DNA from: Azoarcus sp. TTM-91
GTDB taxonomy: Bacteria; Pseudomonadota; Gammaproteobacteria; Burkholderiales; Rhodocyclaceae
Reading direction: 5' to 3'
Length of the DNA stretch: 51,894 nucleotides
Assembly: GCF_012911025.1 (NCBI RefSeq)
Contig: NZ_WUEI01000026.1
Coordinates: 1 to 51,894, forward strand
A program made the position numbers and the translations under genes. The notes below the pieces were generated by a model. That model did not search any database and had not been told where the DNA came from. It saw only the letters and a list, made by a program, of their open reading frames with translations. Position 1 is the stretch's first letter, and every line of letters begins with the position of its first letter. This document shows, piece by piece, positions 19,139 through 30,276 of the stretch.

Positions 19139-20457
19139 ATGCCCACGCCCTTGAGACCCCAGGAAATCTACCTGCTCGAACGCTTCAGTTCCAAGGAGTA
19201 CTACCAGCAGATGCAGGACGCCTGGGCGGCAATGCTTGCGCACGTGGAAGACTGCCTGCAACGCTTCATGCGGCAGTTACCGGCGGACTACCGCAAGCGC
19301 GGCCTGCCGATGCAGCCGGATATTGTCTGGGGCGAAACGGTACTACCGAACTTCCGTAATACCATGGTCTATGTGAACAGAGGCTTTATCAGTCTGACCC
19401 ATGGCGATCACTCTGGGCTGTGGGCGTTCAGGGCGGTATGCGGGGACAGCGGGAGTATTGGAGCGGCTGGCTGGATGAAGTGGAGCCTGGTGCGGATGAA
19501 CGATACTGGGGCCTGATCGGGCGGGCTTCGCACTTCGCTAGTAATATTCTGGCAACCGCTCATGCGCATTGGGTAACAACTTTTCTAGCCACCGGATACA
19601 GCGAAGAGCGCGGCCCCCTTGACCCTCCTCCCGCCTGGCCACGCTATCGCCTGAATCCCCAGGTACAGGTCCGTACTGGAGAGCCGGTTCCGCAAACAGG
19701 TGTCTATCTGCCCGATGTGCATGACGCCAGTGCACAGTTCCTGATTGCCTCCCACCATTTCACCACTTATACGCGTAACGCTCCCAAAGCCTGTGTGGGA
19801 CTGAGACCAAGCGGCCTCAACTACGCCTCCCAAGAGCCAACCCTCTGGACTCTGGTCGAACGTATACCCGGCGAAACCGTGCCCTTCGAAGAAGGGCTTG
19901 GCCCCCTGCCCGTGCCGCCTGTCTACGCCGACCAGCCCTGCCCACGTGCCGGCTTCTGGTTCACCCTCGCTCAGCACGATTCGCGCCGCCACTTCCAGCA
20001 GGGCAAGATTTTCCCCGAAGTGCCGCGCGGCCTCGCCAAGGGCCATGTGCTGTGGCTGTGGGATGAAGAGCAGGACGGCACACCGGCGGTTTTATCCTCC
20101 AGCGCTGCCACGGTCGACCTGCCCGCGCCAGTGGCGGATACCCCCAGCGCGTTCGCCAACAGCGGCGAACCGGCGCCCCACGCAGGGCTGTGGCAGGCGC
20201 TAGACAACCCTAGCGTTCAGTTCCGCGCCGGCCAGGCAGGTGAAGCCTTGCCCACCTACCAGGGCCAGCCGCTGCGCTGGCAGTGGATCGAACAGCCCGG
20301 AACAGGTTTGCGCGCCACCTCCGGCCAGCCTTGCCCCTACCCTGGCGTATGGAGTTGCGAGGACTGGCCAACCGGTGAGCAGGCCTTCATGCATGGTGTG
20401 CCCCTGCCAAAGGTGCAGGGCCGCGATGTCACCTGGTTCCTGGTCAGAACGCAATGA
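19139..20457 (+). pseudogene. Second immunity-like copy, frameshifted by a 10-base deletion
   Basis: This tandem duplicate of the preceding gene starts at ATG 19139, five bases after its stop. The first about 90 codons are nearly identical. Then, where copy 1 has 12 bases between its CTG (Leu) and GGTGTT codons, this copy has only 2, near 19419-19421. The frame shifts and ends at 19516. The original frame resumes as an open frame from about 19420 to 20457. The length difference of 13 bases between copies equals this 10-base loss plus one codon lost in the variable middle. The segment about 19555-19850 is markedly diverged from copy 1, while the ends are almost unchanged. A shortened product from GTG 19420 is conceivable but unlikely. 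Confidence 0.8.
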
Positions 20458-20479
20458 GCGCTGGGCAGCTCATTGCGTT
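20448..20479 (+). terminator. Terminator at the end of the immunity pair
   Basis: A perfect 12-bp inverted repeat (AACGCAATGAGC and its complement) with an 8-base loop overlaps the stop codon of the second immunity copy and ends in GCGTTT. It closes the type VI island transcript. Confidence 0.65.
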
Positions 20480-20514
20480 TCTACCCGAGCAATGAAGGAG
20501 CTACCGGCTAAATA

Positions 20515-20537
20515 AACGGCCTTAATCTGCGGCCGTT
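20515..20537 (-). terminator. Terminator of the DUF2325 gene
   Basis: Inverted repeat AACGGCC...GGCCGTT with a 9-base loop, placed just after the minus-strand stop at 20544. On that strand it is followed by TTATTTAG, a usable U-rich tract. Confidence 0.6.
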
Positions 20538-20543
20538 CGTGCC

Positions 20544-21869
20544 CTAGCCATGATGCAGACAGATGCGCGATGCGGCTTCGCACTGGGCTCGGACGTTTTC
20601 GGGGCCGGCGATTTCGGCGACCAGGGCGGCGAAGCTCGCCACGCCCGAGCTGCGCAGCGGGCGGTAGGGGATGTTGAAGCGTTCGCAGCCACGCTTGAGC
20701 AGCGTCACCGAGTTGTGGGAGATGCAATCCACCGGAAAAACGACCAGGTCGGCGCCGGCCAGGGTGGTGGTGAGCAGGCCGCGGCGGTCTTCGATGCCAC
20801 CGTCGTGAAGCAGCAGCTCGCCGCCAGCCGCTTCGACCAGGGCGCGTATGGTGTTCGCGGCCTGCGGCCGGCCACCGACGTAGACGATGCGTTTGCCCTT
20901 CAGCGGGGTGGGCGCGGTTCCGGCCTCGGCCTGCGGTGCGAAGGTGTCGGCGAGGTGGGTTTCCACCGCCTCAAGCTCTTGTTGCTGGGCGTTGATCTGG
21001 CGATGCGCCTCGATCAGCGCGGCTTCCAGGGTGGAGGCCCGGTCTTCCGCTTCTTTCAGCCGGGCCTCCGCCTTCTCCAGCCGGCCGGCATGGTGGGCGC
21101 TGGCCTGCTCGCTGGCCCGCAGGGCGATTTCGCTGTCCTTCAGCGCGCTTTCCAGTGCCTCCACCCGCTCGTCGGCGCAGGTTTCCACCGGCTTGCTGCG
21201 CTCCTGCAAGGCGTGCGCGGCCTGGGCGGTGCCGAGCTCGCGCAGGCGTTGCTGCTGGCGGTCCACCTTGTCCCTGAGGGTGGCGTTTTCTTCTTCCAGC
21301 GCCAGCAGGCGGCGGATGTCGGCGCGGTTCGCTGCGCCCACCAGGTGGGACAGCATGTGCACTTCGCCGAAGGCGTGCTGGCGCAGGCCGGGGTTGGCGG
21401 CCGGGTGCGTCATCAGCGCCCAGTAGGCGCCGGGCACGTCGCCGTGCTTGAGGCATTCGGCCCAGGCGGCTTCCACTTCGGCTTCGGTTTCGTAGCGGCG
21501 GAAGCGCTTGATCTCCGGCGCATACACCGTGTCCAGCAGCTTGTGCAGCGCGCGGGCGCCGTCGCCGCCTTCGGTGGCCAGTTGAACCGCCATGTGGTGG
21601 ATGTCGAGGTCGGTGGCCTTGGCGCGGTCCAGGTCGCAGAACTTGGGCACCAGTTTGCGCAGGGCCGTGGTGCTCAGGCAGGTGCCGATGATGGAGCAGT
21701 GCAGGTGCGGGTCCAGCTCGTACAGCTTGGCGCCGCGGGGCAGGAAGGCTTTGGCCGGTACCGGCGCGGGCGGCTTGCCGGCTCGGGGCAGCGCTCGCAG
21801 CGCCCATGAAGAGGACGGAGTGGCGTCAGGGCGATCCTGGGTCTGGAAGATGTGGGCGGGCTGGCTCAT
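20544..21869 (-). CDS. DUF2325 domain protein with central coiled coil
   Basis: This is a 441-residue cytoplasmic protein. The N-terminal half (about residues 1-195) is helical and contains LDPHLHCSIIGTCLST, a Cys/His-rich segment. A long coiled coil follows at about 200-325. The C-terminal DUF2325 domain (about 340-430) looks Rossmann-like, with GKRIVYVGGRPQ and FPVDCISHNS. Such proteins occur widely in beta- and gammaproteobacteria, but I know of no firm function. I start it at ATG 21869 (MSQPAHIF), preceded by a GAGG sequence, rather than at the in-frame ATG 21965, whose 32 extra residues look like translated upstream region. It lies downstream of codA on the same strand after a 229-base gap. 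Confidence 0.8.
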   Translation of the reverse strand: MSQPAHIFQTQDRPDATPSSSWALRALPRAGKPPAPVPAKAFLPRGAKLYELDPHLHCSIIGTCLSTTALRKLVPKFCDLDRAKATDLDIHHMAVQLATEGGDGARALHKLLDTVYAPEIKRFRRYETEAEVEAAWAECLKHGDVPGAYWALMTHPAANPGLRQHAFGEVHMLSHLVGAANRADIRRLLALEEENATLRDKVDRQQQRLRELGTAQAAHALQERSKPVETCADERVEALESALKDSEIALRASEQASAHHAGRLEKAEARLKEAEDRASTLEAALIEAHRQINAQQQELEAVETHLADTFAPQAEAGTAPTPLKGKRIVYVGGRPQAANTIRALVEAAGGELLLHDGGIEDRRGLLTTTLAGADLVVFPVDCISHNSVTLLKRGCERFNIPYRPLRSSGVASFAALVAEIAGPENVRAQCEAASRICLHHG

Positions 21870-22043
21870 GGCGGCCTCGGAAAGAGCAGCGGCTGGAAGC
21901 GATTTATTTATGTAGTCTAATATACAGCGAAAGGCGGCTGCTGAAACGGGGTCGCGCTGCGGCACGGGGAGCCCGTTCCTCTATATGGGGCACGCGCTGG
22001 CGGTGCCGGCGATTGGTCGATTGGTCGTGCGGCGATGAGCCTG

Positions 22044-22076
22044 ACCGGAGAGGGTCGCGGCCGGTGCCTCTCCGGT
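22044..22076 (-). terminator. Possible terminator after codA
   Basis: A 10-bp inverted repeat, ACCGGAGAGG...CCTCTCCGGT with a 13-base loop, lies 22 bases past the codA stop. There is no clear U tract, so this may be a Rho-assisted stop or simply a stable structure. Confidence 0.35.
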
Positions 22077-22098
22077 TCTGCTTGGGCGGAAGAGAAGC

Positions 22099-23382
22099 TC
22101 AGGCGCGGGGCGGCAGCTGCCAGTCCACGTTCTTCGGCCGTCCTGGCAGGTCCAGGCTGGCGGTGGTCGCCGGCGTGCGGGCGACGATGTGGCCGTTGCG
22201 TATCACCGCCAGCCGGGTGGCGCGCAGGCGGATGGCTTCCACCGGGTCGCGCGCCTGCAGCAGCACCAGGTCGGCGCGGCAGCCCGGCTCCAGGCCGTAG
22301 CCTTCCAGTCCGAGGATGGCGGCCGGGGTGGCGGTGACCGCCTGGAAACAGGCGCGCATCGCGTCTTGCCCGGTCATCTGGGCGACGTGCAGGCCCATGT
22401 GGGCCACTTCCAGCATGTCGCCGCTGCCCAGGCTGTACCAGGGGTCCATCACGCAGTCGTGGCCGAAGGCAACCGGGATGCCGGCGGCCAGCAGTTCCGG
22501 CACGCGGGTCATGCCGCGGCGCTTGGGGTAGCTGTCGTGGCGGCCCTGCAGGGTGATGTTGATCAGCGGGTTGGCGATGGCGGCGACGCCGGCCTCGCGC
22601 ATCAGCGGCAGCAGCTTGGAGACGTAGTAGTTGTCCATGGAGTGCATGGACGTGAGGTGCGAGCCGGTGACGCGCCCGTGCAGGCCGAGACGGTGGGCGT
22701 GGAAGGCCAGCGTCTCGATGTGGCGGGACAGTGGGTCGTCCGACTCGTCGCAGTGCATGTCCACCCGCAGGCCGCGCCCGGCGGCGAGCTCGCACAGGAT
22801 GCGCACCGATTCCGCGCCGTCCGCCATGGTGCGTTCGAAGTGGGGGATGCCGCCGACCACGTCCACACCCATGTCCAGCGCGCGCTTGAGGTTGTCCAGC
22901 GCGCCGGGGCTGCGCAGCACGCCGTCCTGCGGAAAGGCGACCAGCTGCAGGTCCAGCCAGGGCTGCACCTTTTCCTTCACTTCCAGCAGGGCCTCCACCG
23001 CCAGCAGGCGCGGGTCGCAGACGTCCACATGGCTGCGGATGGCCAGCAGGCCCTTGGCCACCGCCCAGTCGCAATAGCGTAGCGCGCGTTCCACCAGGGC
23101 CTCCTGTGTCAGCTCCGGCTTCAGCTCGCCCCACAGGGCGATGCCCTCCAGCAGCGTGCCCGACTGATTCACCCGCGGCTGGCCGTAGGACAGGGTGGCG
23201 TCCATGTGGAAGTGGGCATCCACGAAGGGCGGGGTGACGAGCTGGCCGGCGGCATCCACCACGCTGTGGGCGACCGCCGGCAGCACCGGCTCGACGGCGA
23301 CGATGCGGCCGTCGCGTATGCCGATGTCCAGGCCCTGGCGGCCGTCGGGCAAGGTGCAGTTGCGCAGGACGAGATCGAGCAT
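22099..23382 (-). CDS. codA: Cytosine deaminase / amidohydrolase
   Basis: This 427-residue metal-dependent amidohydrolase of the CodA type converts cytosine to uracil and ammonia. The metal and catalytic residues are in place: HFH at residues 57-59, H210 and E213 in DMHCDESDD, H242 in GSHLTSMHSM and D309 in FGHDCVMDPWYSLG. The last motif is characteristic of cytosine deaminase rather than general amidohydrolases. The start ATG 23382 has GGGAGG just upstream. A longer open frame running back over katE is an antisense artefact. Its product uracil could feed the URC operon at 40.3-44.2 kb, though the two are not linked and no RutR-type operator is seen before codA. It is divergent from katE across 156 bases. 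Confidence 0.9.
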   Translation of the reverse strand: MLDLVLRNCTLPDGRQGLDIGIRDGRIVAVEPVLPAVAHSVVDAAGQLVTPPFVDAHFHMDATLSYGQPRVNQSGTLLEGIALWGELKPELTQEALVERALRYCDWAVAKGLLAIRSHVDVCDPRLLAVEALLEVKEKVQPWLDLQLVAFPQDGVLRSPGALDNLKRALDMGVDVVGGIPHFERTMADGAESVRILCELAAGRGLRVDMHCDESDDPLSRHIETLAFHAHRLGLHGRVTGSHLTSMHSMDNYYVSKLLPLMREAGVAAIANPLINITLQGRHDSYPKRRGMTRVPELLAAGIPVAFGHDCVMDPWYSLGSGDMLEVAHMGLHVAQMTGQDAMRACFQAVTATPAAILGLEGYGLEPGCRADLVLLQARDPVEAIRLRATRLAVIRNGHIVARTPATTASLDLPGRPKNVDWQLPPRA

Positions 23383-23538
23383 GGGGCCTCCCTGAAGGTG
23401 CGCTGTGGCGGATTTTTCCGCTTGTACCGGAAGGCGGTGGGTGGTGCAAACCCGGGAATGCCGGTTGCTGCCCGGTTTGTTTGCGACAGCCGGCGGTGAC
23501 ACCGGCTTTTCGGACAATGAAATCAAAGGAGCCCCGTC

Positions 23539-25650
<2,112 letters not shown>

Positions 25651-26112
25651 TGGGCTTCCACGCGGCACCCTGCGTCCAACGCCCGCCGCCGTGGATCGAG
25701 CCCGCCCGGGTCTTCCCGCTCTTCCCTCGCGGGAGAGAGCGGGTAAGCGGGGGCGCCCCGCTGGGGTGCCGGATTCGAGGCTCGCACGACGCCTTTCTCT
25801 TTCTCTGTCGGAAAAGAAGAGGAAGGCATGCCTTCCAAGTCAGACCGTATCGCCGGCAGGATCGGTGACACGGGAGGGCCGCCCCAGCCTGAGCTGCGCC
25901 CCCGGCGCCCTTTGCCGGCCCTTGCGCGCCTCTAGGCAAGATTTGCCGGCCACTCTTGCCGTCCCGGACTTGTTTCCCGGCATGCCGGAAGCTGCGCAAA
26001 CTCAGCCAAAGCCACGCCAGCCAATGCCTGGGCGCCGGCACCGGCAACCGGCAGCCGCTTTGGCATGGAACTCGCAAATGGGGGTGAAACGTGCTCCCAC
26101 GGCGAGGTTTCC
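25651..26112. other. Intergenic region with extragenic repeat and palindrome
   Basis: 462 bases between katE and the HD-GYP-like gene, with no gene. It contains a TTCCCTCGCGGGAGA hairpin element (25722-25736), also found near the right edge of the window, and a perfect 16-base palindrome GGAAGGCATGCCTTCC (25821-25836). Confidence 0.55.
25722..25736. repeat. Extragenic hairpin repeat, copy 1
   Basis: TTCCCTCGCGGGAGA forms a short hairpin. A close match, TCTCCCCTCGCGGGAGAA, occurs at 51765-51782. Both lie shortly after a stop codon. This resembles the small extragenic hairpins that are common in high-GC proteobacteria. Confidence 0.45.
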
Positions 26113-27255
26113 ATGCTGTCCACCATCCTCCGACCCGTTGCCCTGCCGCCCGATCTCATCGGCCAGCCCGCGCCCTGCGACCTCTTCGACGCCCGCGGCA
26201 CCTTGCTGCTGCGCCAGGGCGCCAACATCTCGCTGCGCGCCGAAACCCCGCACCGCCCCTGCACCGTTTTCTGCGCAGCCGAGCAGGCGGAGCGCATCTC
26301 CCCGGCCGACCCCATCGGCCGCCTGCGCGAAATCGGCATGGCCCTGGGCCAGCTCGCCGATGCCGCGGTGCAGGGCGGCGTGGTGGCGGCGGAGGATTTC
26401 CGCGACCTCGCCCGCTGCACCTACGAGGTCTGGCAACTGGATGCCGACGTCTGCCTCGGCTACGTCCGCCTGGTGCAGTTCGACCGCGCCAGCGTCTGCC
26501 ACGCCATCCACGCCGCGCTGCTGGTGGCCGAGCTGGCGACTGCCAACGGCTTGCCGGACCACATGGTGGTGGAGGTGATGGGCGCCGCGCTCACCATGAA
26601 CCTCGCCAGCATGGGCCTGCATGACGACATGGCCGACTACGTCGGCGCGCCTGACGTCACCACCCGCGAAGCGCTGGATGCTCACCCCGGCGATTCGGTG
26701 GCGCTGCTGGTGGAGCTCGGCGACTTCCCCGCCAACTGGCTGGCAGCGGTGGCCCAGCATCACGAGAACATCGACGGCAGCGGCTATCCGCTGGGTCTGC
26801 GCCGCGGCGAGATCACGCTGGCGGCGCGCATGCTGCGCATCGCCGATGTGCTCGCCGCCCGCCTCAGCAGCCGCCGCGGCCGCACTCCGCGCCACTGGGG
26901 GCTGTACCAGGCGCGCGACGTCACCCACCTGATCGAACACGTGTTCGGCGCCGACCTCAGCCAGCTCGATCCCACGCTGGTGCGGTTGGTGATGTCGCGC
27001 CTGGGCACCTTCCCGCCAGGCAGCCTGGTGCGCCTGTCCAACGGCGAACTGGCGGTGGTCAGCCGCCGCCGTGCCGGCCAGGGGCCGACCCCGCGCGACG
27101 TGCTGTCCTTCATCGGCACCCACGGCCGCCCGCTGGAAACGCCGCGCCTGCGCCAGATCGGTCCGCGCGACGTGCGCATCCAGGGCTACGCCCACGACGA
27201 GCTGCCGCGCCTGCCGCCCTACGAATGGCCGCAGATGTGGGGTTACCGGCACTGA
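26113..27255 (+). CDS. Degenerate HD-GYP domain protein
   Basis: This 380-residue protein is related to HD-GYP cyclic-di-GMP phosphodiesterases. The C-terminal domain keeps a His-Pro pair (DAHPGDS, residues 191-192) and the GYP signature HHENIDGSGYP (216-226), followed by the usual ARMLRIADVLAARLS helix. The defining HD pair, normally in LLHDIGK, reads LTMNLAS here (Met162, Asn163), so the main metal site is lost. It is therefore likely a non-catalytic binding or signalling protein. The N-terminal about 110 residues are of unknown type. I use ATG 26113 (MLSTILRP) with GAGG upstream; an in-frame ATG exists at 26065. It stands alone between long intergenic regions. Confidence 0.8.
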   Translation: MLSTILRPVALPPDLIGQPAPCDLFDARGTLLLRQGANISLRAETPHRPCTVFCAAEQAERISPADPIGRLREIGMALGQLADAAVQGGVVAAEDFRDLARCTYEVWQLDADVCLGYVRLVQFDRASVCHAIHAALLVAELATANGLPDHMVVEVMGAALTMNLASMGLHDDMADYVGAPDVTTREALDAHPGDSVALLVELGDFPANWLAAVAQHHENIDGSGYPLGLRRGEITLAARMLRIADVLAARLSSRRGRTPRHWGLYQARDVTHLIEHVFGADLSQLDPTLVRLVMSRLGTFPPGSLVRLSNGELAVVSRRRAGQGPTPRDVLSFIGTHGRPLETPRLRQIGPRDVRIQGYAHDELPRLPPYEWPQMWGYRH

Positions 27256-27614
27256 GTTTCCGCGCCGGGCGCCGGGGCCATCATCCGGGCACCTGAACAC
27301 GCCGCTGCCGTTCGGGCTGAGCCCGTCGAAACCCCGCTTCCGCAATGCCCTGCGCCAAGCCCGTCTGGAGCGAAGCCGCAGCCCGGGGCGCGGCAGTGCC
27401 TGTGCGGTCGCCGAATCGATGATCGGCGCAGTGGCGCTGCCCTACTAGCTGGCGAGATCCAGGCGTGGGCCACAGCCCGGTGCCGGGAGAGGGGCGCTCA
27501 CCCTCCCGCCGCCCCATCCCGCTCTCCTTGACACCCGTCAACGTGGCCCCGGCTGCGAGGCGGAGACTCTAGCCATCGGGCCCCCGCGTGGCCCATGGCA
27601 AAGGAGCAGCCATC
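27256..27614. other. Intergenic region upstream of gldA
   Basis: 359 bases without a gene. It holds a REP-like element (27311-27330) and the gldA ribosome binding site AAGGAG just before 27615. Nothing else stands out. Confidence 0.5.
27311..27330. repeat. REP-like extragenic element
   Basis: TTCGGGCTGAGCCCGTCGAA matches the type of short imperfect palindrome found dispersed between genes in many proteobacteria. I recognised only one clear copy in this window, so the call rests on general resemblance. Confidence 0.4.
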
Positions 27615-28721
27615 ATGATCACCACTGCCATCTTCCCGGGACGCTACGTGCAGGGCGACGAAGCCCTGGCCACCCTGGGCGAGGAGGCCGCCCGCCTTGG
27701 CCGCAAGGCCCTGCTGGTGTGCGATCCCTTCGTGCTGGACCACCTCGCCAGCGAAGTACGCGATGGCCTCGGCGGCCGGCTGCCGGCGGTCGAGGTGCGC
27801 TTCGGCGGCGAATGCTCGGACGAGGAAATCGCCCGCATCAAGGCCATCGCCGAGCGCGAAGGCGCCGACATGGTGGTCGGCATCGGCGGTGGCAAGGCGC
27901 TGGATACCGCCAAGGCGGTCGCCTACGAGATGCAGGCGCGCACCCTGATCGCGCCCACGCTGGCTTCCACCGATGCGCCCTGCAGCGCGCTTTCGGTCAT
28001 CTACACCCCGGCCGGCGCCTTCAAGCGCTACCTGGTGCTGCCGCACAACCCGGATACCGTGCTGGTGGACACCGGCGTCATCGTCCGCGCCCCGGTGCGG
28101 CTGCTGGTCGCCGGCATGGGCGATGCCTTCTCCACCTGGTTCGAAGCGGAAGACTGCCGCACCAAGCGCGGCGCCAACATGACCGGCCGCATCGGCCCGA
28201 TGACCGCCTACGCGCTCGCCCGCCTGTGCCATGAAACTCTGCTGGAATACGGCACCCTGGCCAAGGCCAGCGCCGAACAGGGCGTGGTCACCCCGGCGCT
28301 GGAGCACATCGTCGAGGCCAACACCTTGCTCTCCGGCCTGGGCTTCGAGAGCGGCGGCCTGGCTGCCGCCCACGCCATCCACAACGGCCTCACCGCGCTG
28401 CCGCAGAGCCACGGCGCCTGGCACGGCGAGAAGGTGGCCATCGGCGTGCAGGGCCTGATGTTCCTGGCCGACAAGAAGCCGGAGATGATAGACACGGTGT
28501 ATGACTTCTGCCTGTCCGTCGGCCTGCCGGTGACGCTGGCGGACATCGGCCTCGGCGAGGTGAGTGACGCCGAACTGCTGATCGCCGCCACCGCCGCCTG
28601 CGCCCCGGGCGAGACCATCCACAACGAACCGGCGGAGGTGTCGCCCAAGCGGGTGCTGGCGGCGCTGAAGGTGGCGGATGCCGAAGGGCGCAGGCGCAAG
28701 ATGCAGTGGGCGGTTGCCTGA
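27615..28721 (+). CDS. gldA: Glycerol dehydrogenase
   Basis: This 368-residue iron-containing-alcohol-dehydrogenase family protein oxidises glycerol to dihydroxyacetone with NAD. Cofactor-binding GIGGGKALDTAK and TLASTDAPCSALSV are present. The metal ligands typical of GldA sit in GMGDAFSTWFEA (Asp), AAHAIHNG (His) and HGAWHGEKVA (His). Length and motifs are normal for the family. The start is ATG 27615 with AAGGAG upstream. It is followed by two hairpins, so it is a single-gene transcript. Confidence 0.92.
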   Translation: MITTAIFPGRYVQGDEALATLGEEAARLGRKALLVCDPFVLDHLASEVRDGLGGRLPAVEVRFGGECSDEEIARIKAIAEREGADMVVGIGGGKALDTAKAVAYEMQARTLIAPTLASTDAPCSALSVIYTPAGAFKRYLVLPHNPDTVLVDTGVIVRAPVRLLVAGMGDAFSTWFEAEDCRTKRGANMTGRIGPMTAYALARLCHETLLEYGTLAKASAEQGVVTPALEHIVEANTLLSGLGFESGGLAAAHAIHNGLTALPQSHGAWHGEKVAIGVQGLMFLADKKPEMIDTVYDFCLSVGLPVTLADIGLGEVSDAELLIAATAACAPGETIHNEPAEVSPKRVLAALKVADAEGRRRKMQWAVA

Positions 28722-28722
28722 G

Positions 28723-28754
28723 CCGGTGAGCCGGGAGAGAGCCCGGCTCACCGG
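28723..28754 (+). terminator. First hairpin after gldA
   Basis: A 13-bp perfect stem (CCGGTGAGCCGGG and its complement) with a 6-base loop starts right after the gldA stop. No U tract follows. Confidence 0.5.
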
Positions 28755-28776
28755 AATACCGAGCAGCAATTCATGA

Positions 28777-28802
28777 CGAAGGCCCCGGAAACGGGGCCTT
28801 CG
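28777..28802 (+). terminator. Second hairpin after gldA
   Basis: An 11-bp stem (CGAAGGCCCCG and its complement) with a GAAA tetraloop is followed by CCGTTTGG. It closely resembles the terminator core at 38947-38986 after tpsB2. Confidence 0.6.
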
Positions 28803-29298
28803 CCGTTTGGGCGTGGCTATCCGCAGAAAGAACACTGCCTGGCGCTGTGCTGCGCTTGCGCCAACCGGAGGGCCGCAAGCAGCAATTCCTCCGTCCTTCC
28901 ACTGGCTGACCAGCGCATTCGCCTTGTTCGGAATGCATGCATCGCTGTGTTGTTAACTACATAAAAAATAAGCTTGTTATGTTTTGGACAAGATGTTTTC
29001 CGCGCTGCTGGTCAATTGGGCTTGCCTATGTCTTAAGACTAGCTTTCTATTTATGGATTATGTATTTGTAAACATGTGGATGCGTTTATTGAGCCAGGCG
29101 GCGTTCGGGGTCTGTATGTTTCTGGCATGGGGCCTGCTGGGTCGAATTGTCTATGTAGTCATATGCATAGATAAGGCGTCTCATGAGCGCGGCTTGTAGC
29201 TCACGGCTCAAGAGCGCTTTCGGGTTGAACCACGCAATCGATCCCGCTCGTTAAGAGTCGGGAGCCCATGACCTACTTGGATGCAAGGAGTATCAAGC
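28803..29298. other. Upstream region of the second ModA-like gene
   Basis: About 500 bases with no confidently supported gene. From about 28930 the stretch turns AT-rich like the region before tpsA1. It includes CATAGATAAG (29166-29175), close to the TATAGATAA words upstream of tpsA1 and exbB. A short hydrophobic reading frame (28993-29199) is open but has weak coding support. AAGGAG at 29285-29290 serves the downstream gene. Confidence 0.5.
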
Positions 29299-30117
29299 AT
29301 GAAAGGAAATGGAAAGACGCTGCTCAGCGTTGCTGTCATCGCGTTCGGGCTGCAATTTGGCGCAGCCTGGGCGACGGATGTGCATATTGCTGCAGCGAAG
29401 GTTCTGGAGCCTGCATTTGGAACGACCAGCACCGAGGGGCCGGTGATCACGGCCTTCAAGAGCGCGAACCCGACCTACGCCAGCTACAACTTCTATACCC
29501 ACACCGGGCCATCCGGCACCTATGCGACGACCATCGCCAATGGCCTGACCGCCTCGCCGAAGGCCTATCCCTACGACCTTTTCCTTTCCGCGGACACCCT
29601 GTATCCCGATTCGCTTACCACGTACGCCGAGGTCTCGGGCGTCACAGTCTTCTCCCAGGGGGAGGTGATGCAGTGGTCCAAGGGTGGCATCAATGTGGAA
29701 ACCGCCTTCCCCACTGGCGCGACGACGATCGGCATCTGCGACGAGGACATGGGGCCCTACGGCCAGGCCGCGCTGGACATCCTGAATGATGAGTTCGGCA
29801 TCACGGAGCCGACGACATCGCCGATGTCCATCGTCCGCTACAGCAACATCATGATGGTGGACCAAGCCATCAACAGCGGCGCCGCGCAATCGGGCTTCGT
29901 GCCGACCGCCTTGCATTGCTCCAGTGGAGCGGTGAGCGGCCTGCCTGCCGGCGCGACCAAGGTGATCTTCACCGGTACTCACTACGACCATGGTGGCGTG
30001 GTGATCAGCGACCCGTCGGATACCGCCGCGGCCACCGCCGCAGGGGCCTTGCTCGCCTGGCTGGCAAGCGCCGGGGGCCAGGCTGTGCTCGAGGATTACT
30101 GCCTGGCGTTCCCGTAA
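29299..30117 (+). CDS. Orphan ModA-like periplasmic substrate-binding protein (copy 2)
   Basis: This 272-residue exported protein has a clear signal peptide (MKGNGKTLLSVAVIAFGL..., cleavage after AAWA) and a ModA-type periplasmic binding fold. Landmarks shared with the protein at 3475-4458 are YPYDLFLSAD, GPYGQAALDIL and GFVPTALHC. It has three cysteines (GIC, LHC, DYC). No permease or ATPase gene is near. ATG 29299 has AAGGAG eight bases upstream; an in-frame ATG at 29281 precedes that site and is rejected. It lies 159 bases before tpsA2 on the same strand, separated by a hairpin. Together with the first locus this makes a repeated ModA-like/TpsA/TpsB arrangement. Ligand unknown. Confidence 0.78.
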   Translation: MKGNGKTLLSVAVIAFGLQFGAAWATDVHIAAAKVLEPAFGTTSTEGPVITAFKSANPTYASYNFYTHTGPSGTYATTIANGLTASPKAYPYDLFLSADTLYPDSLTTYAEVSGVTVFSQGEVMQWSKGGINVETAFPTGATTIGICDEDMGPYGQAALDILNDEFGITEPTTSPMSIVRYSNIMMVDQAINSGAAQSGFVPTALHCSSGAVSGLPAGATKVIFTGTHYDHGGVVISDPSDTAAATAAGALLAWLASAGGQAVLEDYCLAFP

Positions 30118-30126
30118 TCGCTTGAT

Positions 30127-30150
30127 GGCCCCGCTTTCCAGAGCGGGGCC
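30127..30150 (+). terminator. Hairpin between the ModA-like gene and tpsA2
   Basis: Inverted repeat GGCCCCGCT...AGCGGGGCC with a 6-base loop begins nine bases after the stop codon. A pyrimidine-rich but not purely U tract follows. It may attenuate rather than fully stop transcription into tpsA2. Confidence 0.5.
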
Positions 30151-30276
30151 GCGCTCCTCTCCTTCTGCAAGCGAATACCCACGCTCCTCCGTTGCCTGAG
30201 CTGTCGCCATCCGGCTTGCGCAGAGCCCCGGCGGCCCGAGGGTGTCCGCGTTTGCCATGCCTCTGGAATCTGCTTT

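Noticed and set aside
28993..29199. Short hydrophobic reading frame (about 68 residues)
   Set aside because: It could encode two membrane segments, but it lies in AT-rich leader DNA, has no convincing ribosome binding site and has no family. Not called as a gene.
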